64,000 nt of DNA from Acinetobacter pragensis (GTDB taxonomy: Bacteria > Pseudomonadota > Gammaproteobacteria > Pseudomonadales > Moraxellaceae). The notes below the pieces were generated by a model. That model searched no databases. It was not told the DNA's origin and saw only the letters and a list, made by a program, of their open reading frames with translations. A program made the position numbers and the translations under genes. Below are positions 28,387 through 37,438 of this stretch, one piece after another; positions within the stretch are counted from its first letter, which is position 1, and each line of letters starts with the position of its first letter. Location: NCBI RefSeq assembly GCF_001605895.1, contig NZ_LUAW01000015.1:1-64000 (forward strand). The letters run 5' to 3'.

Positions 28387-29259
28387 TTATTCGGTACGGA
28401 TTTTAATTTCGTAGCCTGTGTACTTGCGAATATTGATGACACCTGTATCTAAAATCAAATACTGGCCTTTAATGCCGTGCAGTTTGCCGCGGATTACCGG
28501 AGTTTTATCCAAGTTGTGGGATTTAACTTTCTCAGGATACTGCTCAACCGGATAAATAAACTCTCGGGGCAATTCATCTTCTAGCAATTCGACAGTTTCA
28601 TTGAATTCTAGATTCTGACTGAATTCATCCCGAATTGTCTGTATTTTCGGCGCGAACTCTTCGACCAATTGCTCACGGACTTCCAGAAGGTTAATTGGTT
28701 CTGCTTCGCCTTTCAGCAGCTTGCGCCAATCGGTTTTATCTGCGACCTGCGTGCCGAACATAATTTCCAGCTGCCCCGATAAGCGGCGAGAACCGACTTT
28801 CAGGATGGGGAGGGCTTGAGTCGCGCCTTGATCCAGCCAGCGCGTCGGCATTTGTCCTATGCGGGTAATACCGACTTTTAGAGCGCTGGAATTGGCTAAG
28901 TAAACAATATGCGGCTGAAAACAAACTTCATGAGCAAAATCATCTTCACGGCACGTACCTAAATGATAATGGCAAGTTTCAGGCTTCATGATGCACATAT
29001 CGCAAGCGGCTTTAGTTTTAAAGCATTTGAAGCAGTGGCCTTGTGAATAGGATTTAGGCGTTTTACTGCCGCAGGACACACAATAAATATTGCCGGTCCA
29101 TTCAATTTCAATATCCTGCCCTAAGCTGAAAGGAAGTGCAGTTTCTGAGCGGTCTAAAATAAATTTGTATTCAACATTTGCCTTGTGAGTCTGTTGATCA
29201 GTTAAACTAAGGTCGGTAAGACCTGCATGCATTTTATGGCAAATGCCTTGTAGTTCCAT
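28387..29259 (-). CDS. DUF2797 family protein with Cys-rich zinc-binding-like region
   Basis: The 290-residue protein matches what I know of DUF2797. A short N-terminal beta domain (MELQGICHKMHAGLTD) is followed by a Cys-rich region (residues about 78-122). That region has CVSCGSKT, CFKCFKTKAACDMC, CHYH and a further Cys, enough to hold two metal ions. A middle domain (KVGITRIGQMPTRWLDQGA) recalls a GIY-YIG-like fold, and the C-terminus is mixed alpha/beta. The function is unknown. It is divergent from the DUF6231 gene across 32 bases, so the two share a promoter region. Confidence 0.8.
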   Translation of the reverse strand: MELQGICHKMHAGLTDLSLTDQQTHKANVEYKFILDRSETALPFSLGQDIEIEWTGNIYCVSCGSKTPKSYSQGHCFKCFKTKAACDMCIMKPETCHYHLGTCREDDFAHEVCFQPHIVYLANSSALKVGITRIGQMPTRWLDQGATQALPILKVGSRRLSGQLEIMFGTQVADKTDWRKLLKGEAEPINLLEVREQLVEEFAPKIQTIRDEFSQNLEFNETVELLEDELPREFIYPVEQYPEKVKSHNLDKTPVIRGKLHGIKGQYLILDTGVINIRKYTGYEIKIRTE

Positions 29260-29291
29260 GAAATACTCTCTTCAATATTAAGGATGCAGTT

Positions 29292-29762
29292 ATGGCTGAG
29301 CAAAATGTCATCACTTCAATGCTAGACGATTTATCAAAAGAACAGCCTGTTTCAACTGCATTATGTATTGGACAAAATCTTGCGCAATACGGCAATAATC
29401 AATCAATTCAATGGCGACATTTTAACGTATCTGAGTTTTTAAATCTGCCTTTTAGCCAGCGTTATGATTTGGGTTTTGTCTTATTTGATACAGCTGAAAT
29501 GGCTGATGTGTCAAAACAGGAAAAAACGCAGCTGCTGGTTAAATTGCGTGATCTGATGGCCAAACGCATTGTTGTGGTCAGTAAACTTCAGGACGAACAG
29601 CTGCTGCGTGCATTGGGTTTTACCCAGCTGATTGATAAAACTGCACATGGTAGTGATTTTGCATTGTGGCAATTTAATATTTTGACCTATAAGCATGTCC
29701 CGGATTGGTTTAATTCTAAATTTTGGGCAAATCCTGAAAACTGGAATAAATTCCGCTGGTAA
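29292..29762 (+). CDS. DUF6231-like hypothetical protein
   Basis: The 156-residue protein appears to have a Rossmann-like shape: VSTALCIGQNLAQYG, YDLGFVLFDTAEM, KRIVVVSKLQDEQLLRALGF. The Trp-rich C-terminus PDWFNSKFWANPENWNKFRW resembles DUF6231 proteins of Pseudomonas, as I remember them. The layout recalls a degenerate methyltransferase without clear SAM motifs. It is divergent from the DUF2797 gene and upstream of the yidB-like gene on the same strand. Confidence 0.6.
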   Translation: MAEQNVITSMLDDLSKEQPVSTALCIGQNLAQYGNNQSIQWRHFNVSEFLNLPFSQRYDLGFVLFDTAEMADVSKQEKTQLLVKLRDLMAKRIVVVSKLQDEQLLRALGFTQLIDKTAHGSDFALWQFNILTYKHVPDWFNSKFWANPENWNKFRW

Positions 29763-29865
29763 TGAACGGTTTTTTGCAAATTTAGATGCAAAATTTAACA
29801 AAGTGAAAGCCGTGATTTTAAAATTTCAACGTATGCTGTAGATGGGTTCAATCAGGAAGATAACA

Positions 29866-30477
29866 ATGACAAATCTAAGCAATATTGTTGAAATTTTGGC
29901 AAAACAGGCACTCGGAAATTCTGGGCAGCAAAATGAGCAAGGCGGTTTGGGCGGTATTTTAGGTTCAGTGCTGGGGCAGCTGGGCGGCAATACGTCATCT
30001 GCGAATGCGCAAGGCGGTTTAGGCGGTATCTTAGGTTCAGTATTGGGGCAGTTGGGCGGTACGTCAGAGCAGCCGCGTAGCAATACCGCTGGCGTTTCTA
30101 ATGGGTCGGCAGTACTGATTGCAGTGCTTCCATTGGTATTGGCGTGGATACAGAAACAGGGCGGCCTGCAAGGGGCTTTGGATAAGCTGCGCGGTCAAGG
30201 CATTAGCAGTCAAGTAGATGACTGGATTTCAACAGGGCCAGGAGATAATGCCGCGGTCAATCCGCAGCAAGTCCAAAGTTTATTTGATGATGCCGAAATT
30301 GAGCAGGTGGCACAAGAAACACAGGTACCTAAACAGGACGTTTACAGCGCTATTTCATCGGTCTTGCCGCAAATTATTGATTCTTTGACCCCTCAGGGTG
30401 AACAAACCAGTAAAACGGAAGCCAATGCGGATATTCAGCAGGTTTTAAATTTAGTGTCAGGGTTTCTTAATCGCTAG
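29866..30477 (+). CDS. YidB family (DUF937) protein with internal repeat
   Basis: The 203-residue product (start MTNLSNIVEILAKQAL; GTG or ATG further upstream is less likely) has a Gly/Gln-rich segment. In it, QGGLGGILGSVLGQLGG occurs twice with a 24-residue period (about residues 25-65). The YidB-type domain follows (LPLVLAWIQKQGGLQGALDKL, WISTGPGDNAAVNPQQV, IEQVAQETQVPKQDVYSAIS). YidB-like proteins are small cytosolic proteins of unknown role. The segment contains DUF937-like low-complexity Gly repeats. It is a single gene. Confidence 0.82.
   Translation: MTNLSNIVEILAKQALGNSGQQNEQGGLGGILGSVLGQLGGNTSSANAQGGLGGILGSVLGQLGGTSEQPRSNTAGVSNGSAVLIAVLPLVLAWIQKQGGLQGALDKLRGQGISSQVDDWISTGPGDNAAVNPQQVQSLFDDAEIEQVAQETQVPKQDVYSAISSVLPQIIDSLTPQGEQTSKTEANADIQQVLNLVSGFLNR
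29938..30060 (+). repeat. 72-bp-period tandem duplication inside the yidB-like gene
   Basis: The sequence starting CAAGGCGGTTTGGGCGGTAT at 29938 recurs at 30010 with a few third-position changes. The repeat is in frame and encodes the two QGGLGGILGSVLGQLGG units. Confidence 0.85.
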
Positions 30478-30584
30478 GAAAAATCGCGGTAAAAACTGTA
30501 TTTGGATTTGTTCCTGAATCTGAACCGTTTTGGTTCAATTGAAGATTTTAGTACAAATGAAATGCAGTTTTTTTGCTGTAATAA

Positions 30585-31202
30585 TTATGCGCCGACATCT
30601 AAGTTAAATAGGCGGTTAGAAGGGCAAATCCGCTTAGCGATATAATGTGATTTTTTAGGGCGGATCAGGATAATCTGAGATTGAAATTCTAATTCACCGA
30701 ATTCAGGTTCAACTTGAACATAATGCAATTGCCCGAACTCATCTCTTACACGCGCCTGTGCTGAAAAGCCGGGGCGGGCATTGCCGCTGGAAATAGTCGC
30801 GAGACGGCCAAGCAAATTGACTTGCTGTTTAATCCGTTTGGTGGGAATAACCTGATCTAAGCAGTGAATCATGAATACTGTAAAGAAAATTGCAATAATC
30901 AGGGCAGGAAGCACTAAATAATAAGCAGGAAAAAAAGTCATTTCGCGCGCATAAACGCAGAATTGAAGAAAGTAGCCTGCAAAACTGAAATTCATCAGCA
31001 GGAAAAAAATAATCAGTGTTTTTGAAAATTTTACATTTAGCAGCGGTAAATCATCTAAATGCTTAGGCGAAATTTTTTTGAATAAGGTGGTCGGACGCAG
31101 ATTAATGTAATAGCCGATAATTTCTGCCATACCCAGCAAGACCACAGCCATTAGACTTAAATGAAAAGGCATTAAGTTGTAGTCTGTCAAAAACTCGGGC
31201 AT
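30585..31202 (-). CDS. YqiJ-like inner-membrane protein with OB-fold domain
   Basis: From ATG 31202 (AGGA seven bases upstream) the product is 205 residues. It has three to four membrane spans in the first 110 residues (LMAVVLLGMAEIIGYYI, SKTLIIFFLLMNFSFAGYFL, LVLPALIIAIFFTVFMI). A soluble C-terminal domain contains GNARPGFSAQARVRDEFGQLH and VEPEFGELEF. That pattern matches the OB-fold domain of E. coli YqiJ (NfeD-like), a membrane protein paired with the flotillin YqiK. No flotillin gene is present here. It is the last gene of a three-gene run after the Rieske gene. Confidence 0.75.
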   Translation of the reverse strand: MPEFLTDYNLMPFHLSLMAVVLLGMAEIIGYYINLRPTTLFKKISPKHLDDLPLLNVKFSKTLIIFFLLMNFSFAGYFLQFCVYAREMTFFPAYYLVLPALIIAIFFTVFMIHCLDQVIPTKRIKQQVNLLGRLATISSGNARPGFSAQARVRDEFGQLHYVQVEPEFGELEFQSQIILIRPKKSHYIAKRICPSNRLFNLDVGA

Positions 31203-31220
31203 GGCAGCGTCCTGCAAATT

Positions 31221-31547
31221 TTATTCGTCTAAAAGATAGATTCCGCCATCAGAATGCACGGTAATTTCAACTTTTTCAAGTGATTGACCTTGGCATGGGC
31301 CAGAGATGCATTCACCGGTTTCAACCAAAAACAATGCGCCATGCGTAGAGCATTCGATATATTCCTGATCGCGGTCCAAAAACTGGTTTTCCAGAAACTC
31401 CAGTTCTACCTGCAAATGCGGGCACAAATTTTGGTAAGCAAAATATGCACCGTCACGCTGTGTCACAAAAATGGTATCGCCATCTGGTGTTTCATAAGAA
31501 CGCGCTTCGCGTTCCGGAACATCTTCCATCATGCAGATCTTATGCAT
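31221..31547 (-). CDS. Rieske [2Fe-2S] domain protein
   Basis: The 108-residue protein is one Rieske domain. The ligands are Cys and His in NLCPHLQVELEF (about residue 42) and Cys and His in YIECSTHGALF (about 66), with a short insert between them (ENQFLDRDQE). Ferredoxin-type Rieske proteins of this size pass electrons to oxygenases, but no oxygenase gene is near. ATG 31547 overlaps the stop codon of the upstream kinase gene as TAATG, so translation is probably coupled. Confidence 0.88.
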   Translation of the reverse strand: MHKICMMEDVPEREARSYETPDGDTIFVTQRDGAYFAYQNLCPHLQVELEFLENQFLDRDQEYIECSTHGALFLVETGECISGPCQGQSLEKVEITVHSDGGIYLLDE

Positions 31548-32551
31548 TATGCGCATTCCTTTTGAAAATTTTGCAGCAGTAGCGAGTATTCTTCATTGGC
31601 TAAACGTGGGCCAAATTGTGAAACAACTTCACTTGAAATTAAAATAGCCAATTCAGCCGCTGTTTTGTAGCCTAAACCTGCATTTAATGCATATAGGAAT
31701 GCCCCAGCAAAGGCGTCGCCAGCGCCGTTGGCATCAACAGCAGTTACCTTGCGGCCAGGAACAGTGAACGTTTGTTCTTGGTTGTGAATTAAGGCGCCTT
31801 TTGCGCTTAATGTAATGACAATGTGCTTACTAAGTAATTGCAACTTTGATAATGCTGCTTCAACAGTATCAGTTTCAGTGTACATCATTGCTTCGTGTTC
31901 ATTGCAGAATAGCAGATCCACACCGTCATCCAGCAATTCATCAAGGCCTTGACGAGCATACTGCACCATCGCAGGATCAGACAAAGTTAAAGCAATCTGC
32001 ACGCCGTTCGCCTTGGCAATTGCACGTGCTTGTTTAACTGCTGCGCGGGCAGAGTCACTGGTAGACAGGTAGCCTTCGATATAGAGCCATTTTGCAGCAG
32101 CTAATGGACGGAAGTCGATTTGGCTGTCTGAAAGTTCAGCGGTAATGCCTAAGAAAGTGTGCATAGTGCGTTCAGAATCTGGGCTGACCAAGACCATGCA
32201 GGTGCCTGTGACGCCATCGCTGATGGATTGCGCGGCAGTTTGAATGCGGGCTTCATTGAGGCCGTCTAAATAAATTTTGCCTAAGTCATCATTGCCGACA
32301 CGGCAGGCGTAAAATGCTGAACCGCCCAATGCGCTGAATGCAACAGTCGTATTGGCGGCTGAACCGCCAGATGCTTGACCTTTATAGATTTGGCTGGCTT
32401 GCAGGCTGCTGTAAAGCGCGGCTTGTGTTTCGCCATCGGTCAGCTGCATTGTGCCTTTTTGCAAATTTTGCTGAATAAGGAAGTCATCAGAAACTTTAAA
32501 TTCCTGGTCAATTAATGCATTGCCAATTGCAAAAAGATCAACAGTCGCCAT
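31547..32551 (-). CDS. PfkB/ribokinase-family kinase, probable adenosine kinase
   Basis: The 334-residue protein has the PfkB layout: FAIGNALIDQEFKVSDDF at the N-terminus, GGSAANTTVAFSALGG (about residue 60) for substrate binding, and VDANGAGDAFAGAFLYAL (about 260) with the catalytic Asp and anion hole. Proteins with this pattern in Pseudomonas and Acinetobacter are annotated as adenosine kinase, which salvages adenosine to AMP. Sugar substrates cannot be excluded from sequence alone. It is the first gene of the run with the Rieske and YqiJ-like genes. Confidence 0.85.
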   Translation of the reverse strand: MATVDLFAIGNALIDQEFKVSDDFLIQQNLQKGTMQLTDGETQAALYSSLQASQIYKGQASGGSAANTTVAFSALGGSAFYACRVGNDDLGKIYLDGLNEARIQTAAQSISDGVTGTCMVLVSPDSERTMHTFLGITAELSDSQIDFRPLAAAKWLYIEGYLSTSDSARAAVKQARAIAKANGVQIALTLSDPAMVQYARQGLDELLDDGVDLLFCNEHEAMMYTETDTVEAALSKLQLLSKHIVITLSAKGALIHNQEQTFTVPGRKVTAVDANGAGDAFAGAFLYALNAGLGYKTAAELAILISSEVVSQFGPRLANEEYSLLLQNFQKECA

Positions 32552-32667
32552 GTCTTTCAGTCACATCAAAAAATGAAAGTGCTAAGTTTACACGAATGCT
32601 CAGGATTGCTGTAGATTGTTGAATAAAATTCATGATGGGTTTTGCTACGGTAAAATGGTGCAGATGC

Positions 32668-32808
32668 ATGGAATTCTGGCTTTTATTTGCAATTTTTGTA
32701 CATTTGTATCTCTTTGCTATTGAACATTGGGCCATTTTTTATTTACATAGGCCGATGGGGTTCTTCGGCGATACTGTTTATTTTGCTGCAGAAGAAATGA
32801 TAACTTAA
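32668..32808 (+). CDS. Possible 46-residue membrane peptide
   Basis: A frame from ATG 32668 encodes MEFWLLFAIFVHLYLFAIEH, an aromatic stretch and GDTVYFAAEEMIT before the stop. The first 25 residues form a plausible membrane span. It could be a small membrane protein or the remains of a longer one such as a DUF1304-type protein, which starts with a similar HLY segment. No clear ribosome-binding site was seen. The stop lies 25 bases before the GNAT gene start. Confidence 0.25.
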   Translation: MEFWLLFAIFVHLYLFAIEHWAIFYLHRPMGFFGDTVYFAAEEMIT

Positions 32809-32833
32809 GTAATAGATTAAAAAGCGTGGGTAT

Positions 32834-33286
32834 ATGGAAATAAGTATTCGTCAGGCCGAACAATTGCCGAAGCAGATTGAAAACTTAGCGGCATTGGCCA
32901 ATCAAGAAGGCTATGCATTTATTCAGCGTTTAATCGAAGAGTTTCAAAGCGGAAAAAACCGTTTTGATCAAACCGGTGAATGTTTATTAATGGCTTATGA
33001 CGGCAATTCGCTGGTAGGCTGCGGCGGTTTGAACCAGCAATGGGGCGATGCCGGCGTAGAAGAGCGGATTGGCCGTGTCCGCCGTTTTTATGTGCATCCG
33101 CAGTACCGTCAGCACGGTGTCGGCAAAACACTGCTTTTAGAATTGGAAAAATTGGCAAAACCGTATTACTCAGCACTGTGTTTGAATACAGATCAGAAAG
33201 GCGCTGCGCATTTCTACCAAAAGCATAATTATGTTTTTGTAGAAAGTCATCCAAATTACAATTATTTCAAATATTTAATCTCATAA
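32834..33286 (+). CDS. GNAT-family N-acetyltransferase
   Basis: The 150-residue protein is a single GNAT domain. Motif A, the acetyl-CoA site, is RVRRFYVHPQYRQHGVGKTL (about residues 76-95). Motif B follows as CLNTDQKGAAHFYQKHNYVF. The substrate is not predictable. It is a single gene on the plus strand between the divergent kinase operon and the DUF347 gene. Confidence 0.85.
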   Translation: MEISIRQAEQLPKQIENLAALANQEGYAFIQRLIEEFQSGKNRFDQTGECLLMAYDGNSLVGCGGLNQQWGDAGVEERIGRVRRFYVHPQYRQHGVGKTLLLELEKLAKPYYSALCLNTDQKGAAHFYQKHNYVFVESHPNYNYFKYLIS

Positions 33287-33314
33287 TTTTTGTTTTATTA
33301 TAATGCTGGACAAC

Positions 33315-33350
33315 AATGCGCTGCACTTTAAACCTGCGGTGCATTTTTAT
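33315..33350 (+). terminator. Possible imperfect terminator
   Basis: AATGCGCTGCA and TGCGGTGCATT can form an imperfect stem with internal mismatches followed by TTTTATTT, 30 bases past the GNAT stop. Confidence 0.4.
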
Positions 33351-33478
33351 TTATATTTTCCCAATTTCAATAAAATTTCCTGTTTAATTAAAAAAACTCG
33401 CCTGCATTCATAAGCTTTAATCTGGTTTTAAGCCTAAGCGCCAATAATAAGAACAGCTTGCATTTTAGGGTTTCTATT

Positions 33479-34270
33479 ATGTCTATTACTGCTGGATCTG
33501 ATCATCAATTTGCTGAAATACTGTCTAAAGTACCGCAAATTACAGCGATGTTTTGGCTGACAAAAATTTTGGCCACGACTTTTGGTGAAACAGCGGGTGA
33601 TGCGCTGTCCATGTCGCTCAATCTCGGGTATTTAGTCAGCACCTTTATTTTTGCGGCAGTTTTTATTGCTTCAGTCTATTTCCAAATTAAGTCAAAACAT
33701 TACCATCCTTTTCTTTATTGGTTCACTATTATTGCCAGTACCACTGTGGGCACCACAATGGCTGACTTTGTTGATCGTTCATTGGGGATCGGTTATGCGG
33801 GAGGCAGCAGTATTTTATTGTCTTTGGTGTGTTTGTCTTTATGGGTTTGGCATAAAGCAGAGGGCAGTATTTCACCGCACGCAGTGAATCATCCGCGCGC
33901 TGAGATGTTTTATTGGCTAACCATCACTTTTTCTCAAACGCTGGGTACAGCATTGGGAGACTGGTCGGCAGATACTGCCGGTTTGGGCTATACCGGCGGC
34001 ATAGCTTTATTCACCGGGCTGATCATTTTGATCTTTGTACTTTATAGATTTACGAAAATTTCAAGGACATTGCTGTTCTGGTCCGCCTTTGTTTTAACTC
34101 GGCCATTGGGCGCTGTTGTGGGTGATTTTTTAGATAAGCCGATCAGTTCGGGCGGTCTGGATTTAAGCCGTTTTGCTGCATCCGCTGTGCTTTTAGCTGC
34201 AATTACAATGTGTGTGTATTGGTCGCAGCGCAATGAGTCAAATAAACTCAGCAATGCCGCTGATTTATGA
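33479..34270 (+). CDS. DUF347/COG4705 repeat membrane protein
   Basis: From ATG 33479 the product is 263 residues with about eight spans arranged as four similar units. Each unit carries a TxG(D/E) motif at the start and a Gly-rich turn: ATTFGETAGDALSMSLNLGY, TTVGTTMADFVDRSLGIGY, TLGTALGDWSADTAGLGY and RPLGAVVGDFLDKPISSGG. This is the pattern of the repeat of unknown function DUF347 in COG4705 membrane proteins. The acidic residue repeated in each unit suggests a pore or cation path, by inference. The function is not known to me. Confidence 0.82.
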   Translation: MSITAGSDHQFAEILSKVPQITAMFWLTKILATTFGETAGDALSMSLNLGYLVSTFIFAAVFIASVYFQIKSKHYHPFLYWFTIIASTTVGTTMADFVDRSLGIGYAGGSSILLSLVCLSLWVWHKAEGSISPHAVNHPRAEMFYWLTITFSQTLGTALGDWSADTAGLGYTGGIALFTGLIILIFVLYRFTKISRTLLFWSAFVLTRPLGAVVGDFLDKPISSGGLDLSRFAASAVLLAAITMCVYWSQRNESNKLSNAADL

Positions 34271-34444
34271 TCGCAGCGGTAAATATGCGGTTTGAATCAG
34301 AGGGGTAGACAGCGGGTTCATATGGTTTGTTTTAAAGGCAATTAAAGGTGACTAATTCACTAGGAAATTGTCATTGTGTTCATCCTGAACAAGTTTTTAA
34401 GGTATACTCAAGCGACTTAAAAATGCTTTAAATTAGGAGATCAC

Positions 34445-37384
34445 ATGACTGTAGATGTCACTGAAACCATTTCACAAACTGTTCATCCCGCGTTTCAGTT
34501 GGTACGTCAACACCATGTTGAAGCCTTAGACATTGCTGTGTCTGAATATAAACATAAAGCGACAGGCGCTGTGCATTACCATTTGGCTTCGAGCCATGAT
34601 GAAAATGTATTCTTGGTTGCGTTCCGTACGCAGCCAATGGATTCCAAAGGCGAAGCGCACATTTTAGAACATACAGCATTATGCGGTTCTGAAAAATTCC
34701 CTGTCCGTGACCCGTTTTTCTTAATGATCCGCCGTTCATTAAATACGTTTATGAACGCTTTTACCGCAGCAGATTGGACCGCGTATCCATTTGCAACGCA
34801 GAATAAAAAAGATTTCCAGAACTTGCTGGAAGTGTATTTAGATGCCGCTTTCTCTGCCAACTTAAATCCGCTGGATTTTGCGCAGGAAGGTATCCGCATT
34901 GAACTTGAAAATGGCGAGCCAGTGTATAAGGGCGTGGTTTTCAATGAAATGAAAGGCGCGATGAGCTCACCATCCGATCAGCTGTACCATCAATTGGCGC
35001 ATCATTTATTTCCGGAAACTACCTACCATTATAATTCTGGCGGTGATCCTAAAGATATTCCAGATTTAACTTATCCAGAGCTGGTTAATTTTTATAAGTC
35101 GCATTATCACCCAAGCAACGCGGTCTTTATGACTTTTGGCAATGAGCCTGCTTATAAATTGCAAGAGCAGTTTGAAACTTTGGCATTGTCTAAATTTAAG
35201 CAAGGCGAGACGCTGTATTCAAAACCTGAGCGCCGCTTGACACAGCCGCTGACAGTGACAGAAACCTATGCTGTTGATGCTGAAGACCTAAAAGATAAGA
35301 CATACCACATTATTTCTTGGCTTTTACCGCAAGCCAGCGATATCAAGCTGCGTTTAGGCATGCGTTTGGTGGAAGGTATTTTGCTTGAAGATTCATCTTC
35401 ACCATTGCGCCATTATTTAGAAACTTGCGGCTATGCGCAGTCAACTGGCCCGATTATGGGTGTTGATGACTCTAACTTTGAAATGACCTTCTTTTGCGGT
35501 GTGCAGGGTTCAAACCCTGAGCATGCCGAAGAGTTTAAAAATGGCGTATTCAAGATTTTAGAAGATACCGCTTCTAAGCCTGTTGACCCTGCGATGGTTG
35601 ATGCCATTTTGCATCAGATTGAATTGCATCAGCGTGAAATTAATGGCGACGGCATGCCATATGGCTTAAGCTTGATTTTAAATGGCTTGGGCAGTGTGAT
35701 TCACCATTCAGACCCAGTGCATGTCTGGGATGTGGATACTGCCATTGAGCAGGTCAAAGAAGAATTAAAAGACCCGATGTGGCTGTCGAATTTAATCAAA
35801 ACGTATTTGATTGACAATACGCACCGTGTGCAAATGACGCTGGTTCCAGATGCGCAAAAATCTGCTAAGGAAGCTGAGGCTGAAAAAGCGCGCCTTGCTG
35901 AAATTGGCGCAAAGCTGACAGATGAGCAAAAAGCTGAAATCATTGCGCAAACCGAAGCGCTGAATATCCGTCAAGATACGCCGGATGATTTAAATCTTCT
36001 GCCGAAAGTCGGTTTGGAAGATGTGCCTGCAGAATTGCAAATTGTACAAGGCCAGTTGCGTGAAATTATTTCAAACAGCATGGATATGCCGCTGAATTTG
36101 TACCACGCGGGTACGAACGGCATTTACTATCAGCAAGTGCTGATTGAAATTCCAGATGATATCGTGCACTCACCGTACTTTAACTTGCTGTCAATTTTGA
36201 TGGGTGAAGTCGGAGCTGGGCAATATGGCTATCTTGAATTGCAGCAATTGCAGACAGCGGTCAGCGGCGGTTTAGGCATGGGCGCATCATTGCGTTCAAA
36301 AGTCGATGATAAAAACCAAATCAGCGCTTGGATGACGCTCACTACAAAATCTTTAGTGGATAACTTCGAAGCGATCAAACTGCTGAAGCTGGCTTTTGAG
36401 CAGCTGCGTTTTGACGAAAAAGACCGCATTATCGAACTGCTGCAGCAAAGAAAAACCCGCTGGCAGTCTCGTGTTTCAGGTTCTGGCCACAGTTATGCGA
36501 TGCAAATAGCCAGCCGTAATCATAGCGCTTTAGCTTTGCGTGATTATGATAATACCGGTTTAGGTTCTTTAAATTGGTTAACCGATTTAACTGCAAAAAT
36601 TGAAAAAGATGAATCGGAATACACGCTGCTGATTGATGAGCTTAAACTGATTCATAACCGTTTGCTGAAAGCGCCAAAACAATTCTTGGTGGTGTGTGAA
36701 GAGCATCAATCGGAACGTCTGGTCGAAGAAGTGCAAACTGTCTGGGATAAAGTCTCGATTGAAAATATTGAGCGGGATCTGATTCAAGTTCAGCCTGAAC
36801 GCAGCGATACAGACGAGGCTTGGCTGATTCAGGCCAATGTTCAATTCTGTGCATCTGCGTATCCTGCTGTAGATGTTTCACATGCAGATGCAGCGCCTTT
36901 AATGGTTCTGGCCGCATATTTACGCAATGGTTTCCTGCACAGCGCAATCCGTGAAAAAGGCGGCGCATATGGCGGCGGCGCAAGTTATGACGGCAATGCG
37001 TGTTCATTCCGTTTTTACAGTTACCGTGACCCGCGTTTGGCAGAAACATTTAAAGATTTTGACGCCAGTATTCAGTGGCTGTTTCATACAGAACAGTTGG
37101 AGCACCAGCTGGAAGAAGCGATTTTAGGCTTAATTGCCGGCATGGATAAACCTGGCTCACCTGCAGGTGAAGCGATTACAGCATGCTATGCCTTGCTGCA
37201 TAAACGCACTCCAGCATTCCGCAAGGTTCTGCGTGAGCGTTTGCTCAAAGTCACTTTGGATGATTTAAAACGTGTGGCGCAAGTTTACCTGCTGGATCAA
37301 AAACCTGTAAAAGCAGTGGTTGCGCCTGTAGCAAAACGTGATGTGCTGGCTGAACTTGGCTTTGATATCAAGCAAGTCAATTAA
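34445..37384 (+). CDS. M16C metalloprotease, PreP-like (insulinase family)
   Basis: The 979-residue protein is a clam-shell M16 peptidase of the presequence-protease type. The inverted zinc motif HILEH (residues 72-76) is followed by TALCGSEKFPVRDPFF. The distal Glu ligand is likely in VVFNEMKGAMSSPSD near 170. M16C-associated repeats follow, then the C-terminal half with a degenerate site (AIREKGGAYGGGASYD near 840). PreP enzymes degrade peptides of up to about 65 residues. No signal peptide is visible, so it probably works in the cytosol. It is a single gene; AGGAG precedes the ATG. Confidence 0.92.
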   Translation: MTVDVTETISQTVHPAFQLVRQHHVEALDIAVSEYKHKATGAVHYHLASSHDENVFLVAFRTQPMDSKGEAHILEHTALCGSEKFPVRDPFFLMIRRSLNTFMNAFTAADWTAYPFATQNKKDFQNLLEVYLDAAFSANLNPLDFAQEGIRIELENGEPVYKGVVFNEMKGAMSSPSDQLYHQLAHHLFPETTYHYNSGGDPKDIPDLTYPELVNFYKSHYHPSNAVFMTFGNEPAYKLQEQFETLALSKFKQGETLYSKPERRLTQPLTVTETYAVDAEDLKDKTYHIISWLLPQASDIKLRLGMRLVEGILLEDSSSPLRHYLETCGYAQSTGPIMGVDDSNFEMTFFCGVQGSNPEHAEEFKNGVFKILEDTASKPVDPAMVDAILHQIELHQREINGDGMPYGLSLILNGLGSVIHHSDPVHVWDVDTAIEQVKEELKDPMWLSNLIKTYLIDNTHRVQMTLVPDAQKSAKEAEAEKARLAEIGAKLTDEQKAEIIAQTEALNIRQDTPDDLNLLPKVGLEDVPAELQIVQGQLREIISNSMDMPLNLYHAGTNGIYYQQVLIEIPDDIVHSPYFNLLSILMGEVGAGQYGYLELQQLQTAVSGGLGMGASLRSKVDDKNQISAWMTLTTKSLVDNFEAIKLLKLAFEQLRFDEKDRIIELLQQRKTRWQSRVSGSGHSYAMQIASRNHSALALRDYDNTGLGSLNWLTDLTAKIEKDESEYTLLIDELKLIHNRLLKAPKQFLVVCEEHQSERLVEEVQTVWDKVSIENIERDLIQVQPERSDTDEAWLIQANVQFCASAYPAVDVSHADAAPLMVLAAYLRNGFLHSAIREKGGAYGGGASYDGNACSFRFYSYRDPRLAETFKDFDASIQWLFHTEQLEHQLEEAILGLIAGMDKPGSPAGEAITACYALLHKRTPAFRKVLRERLLKVTLDDLKRVAQVYLLDQKPVKAVVAPVAKRDVLAELGFDIKQVN

Positions 37385-37438
37385 ACTGCAGGCTGACGCT
37401 GTTTAAAATAAGCAATAGATGAAGAATAAGAGGTGAGT

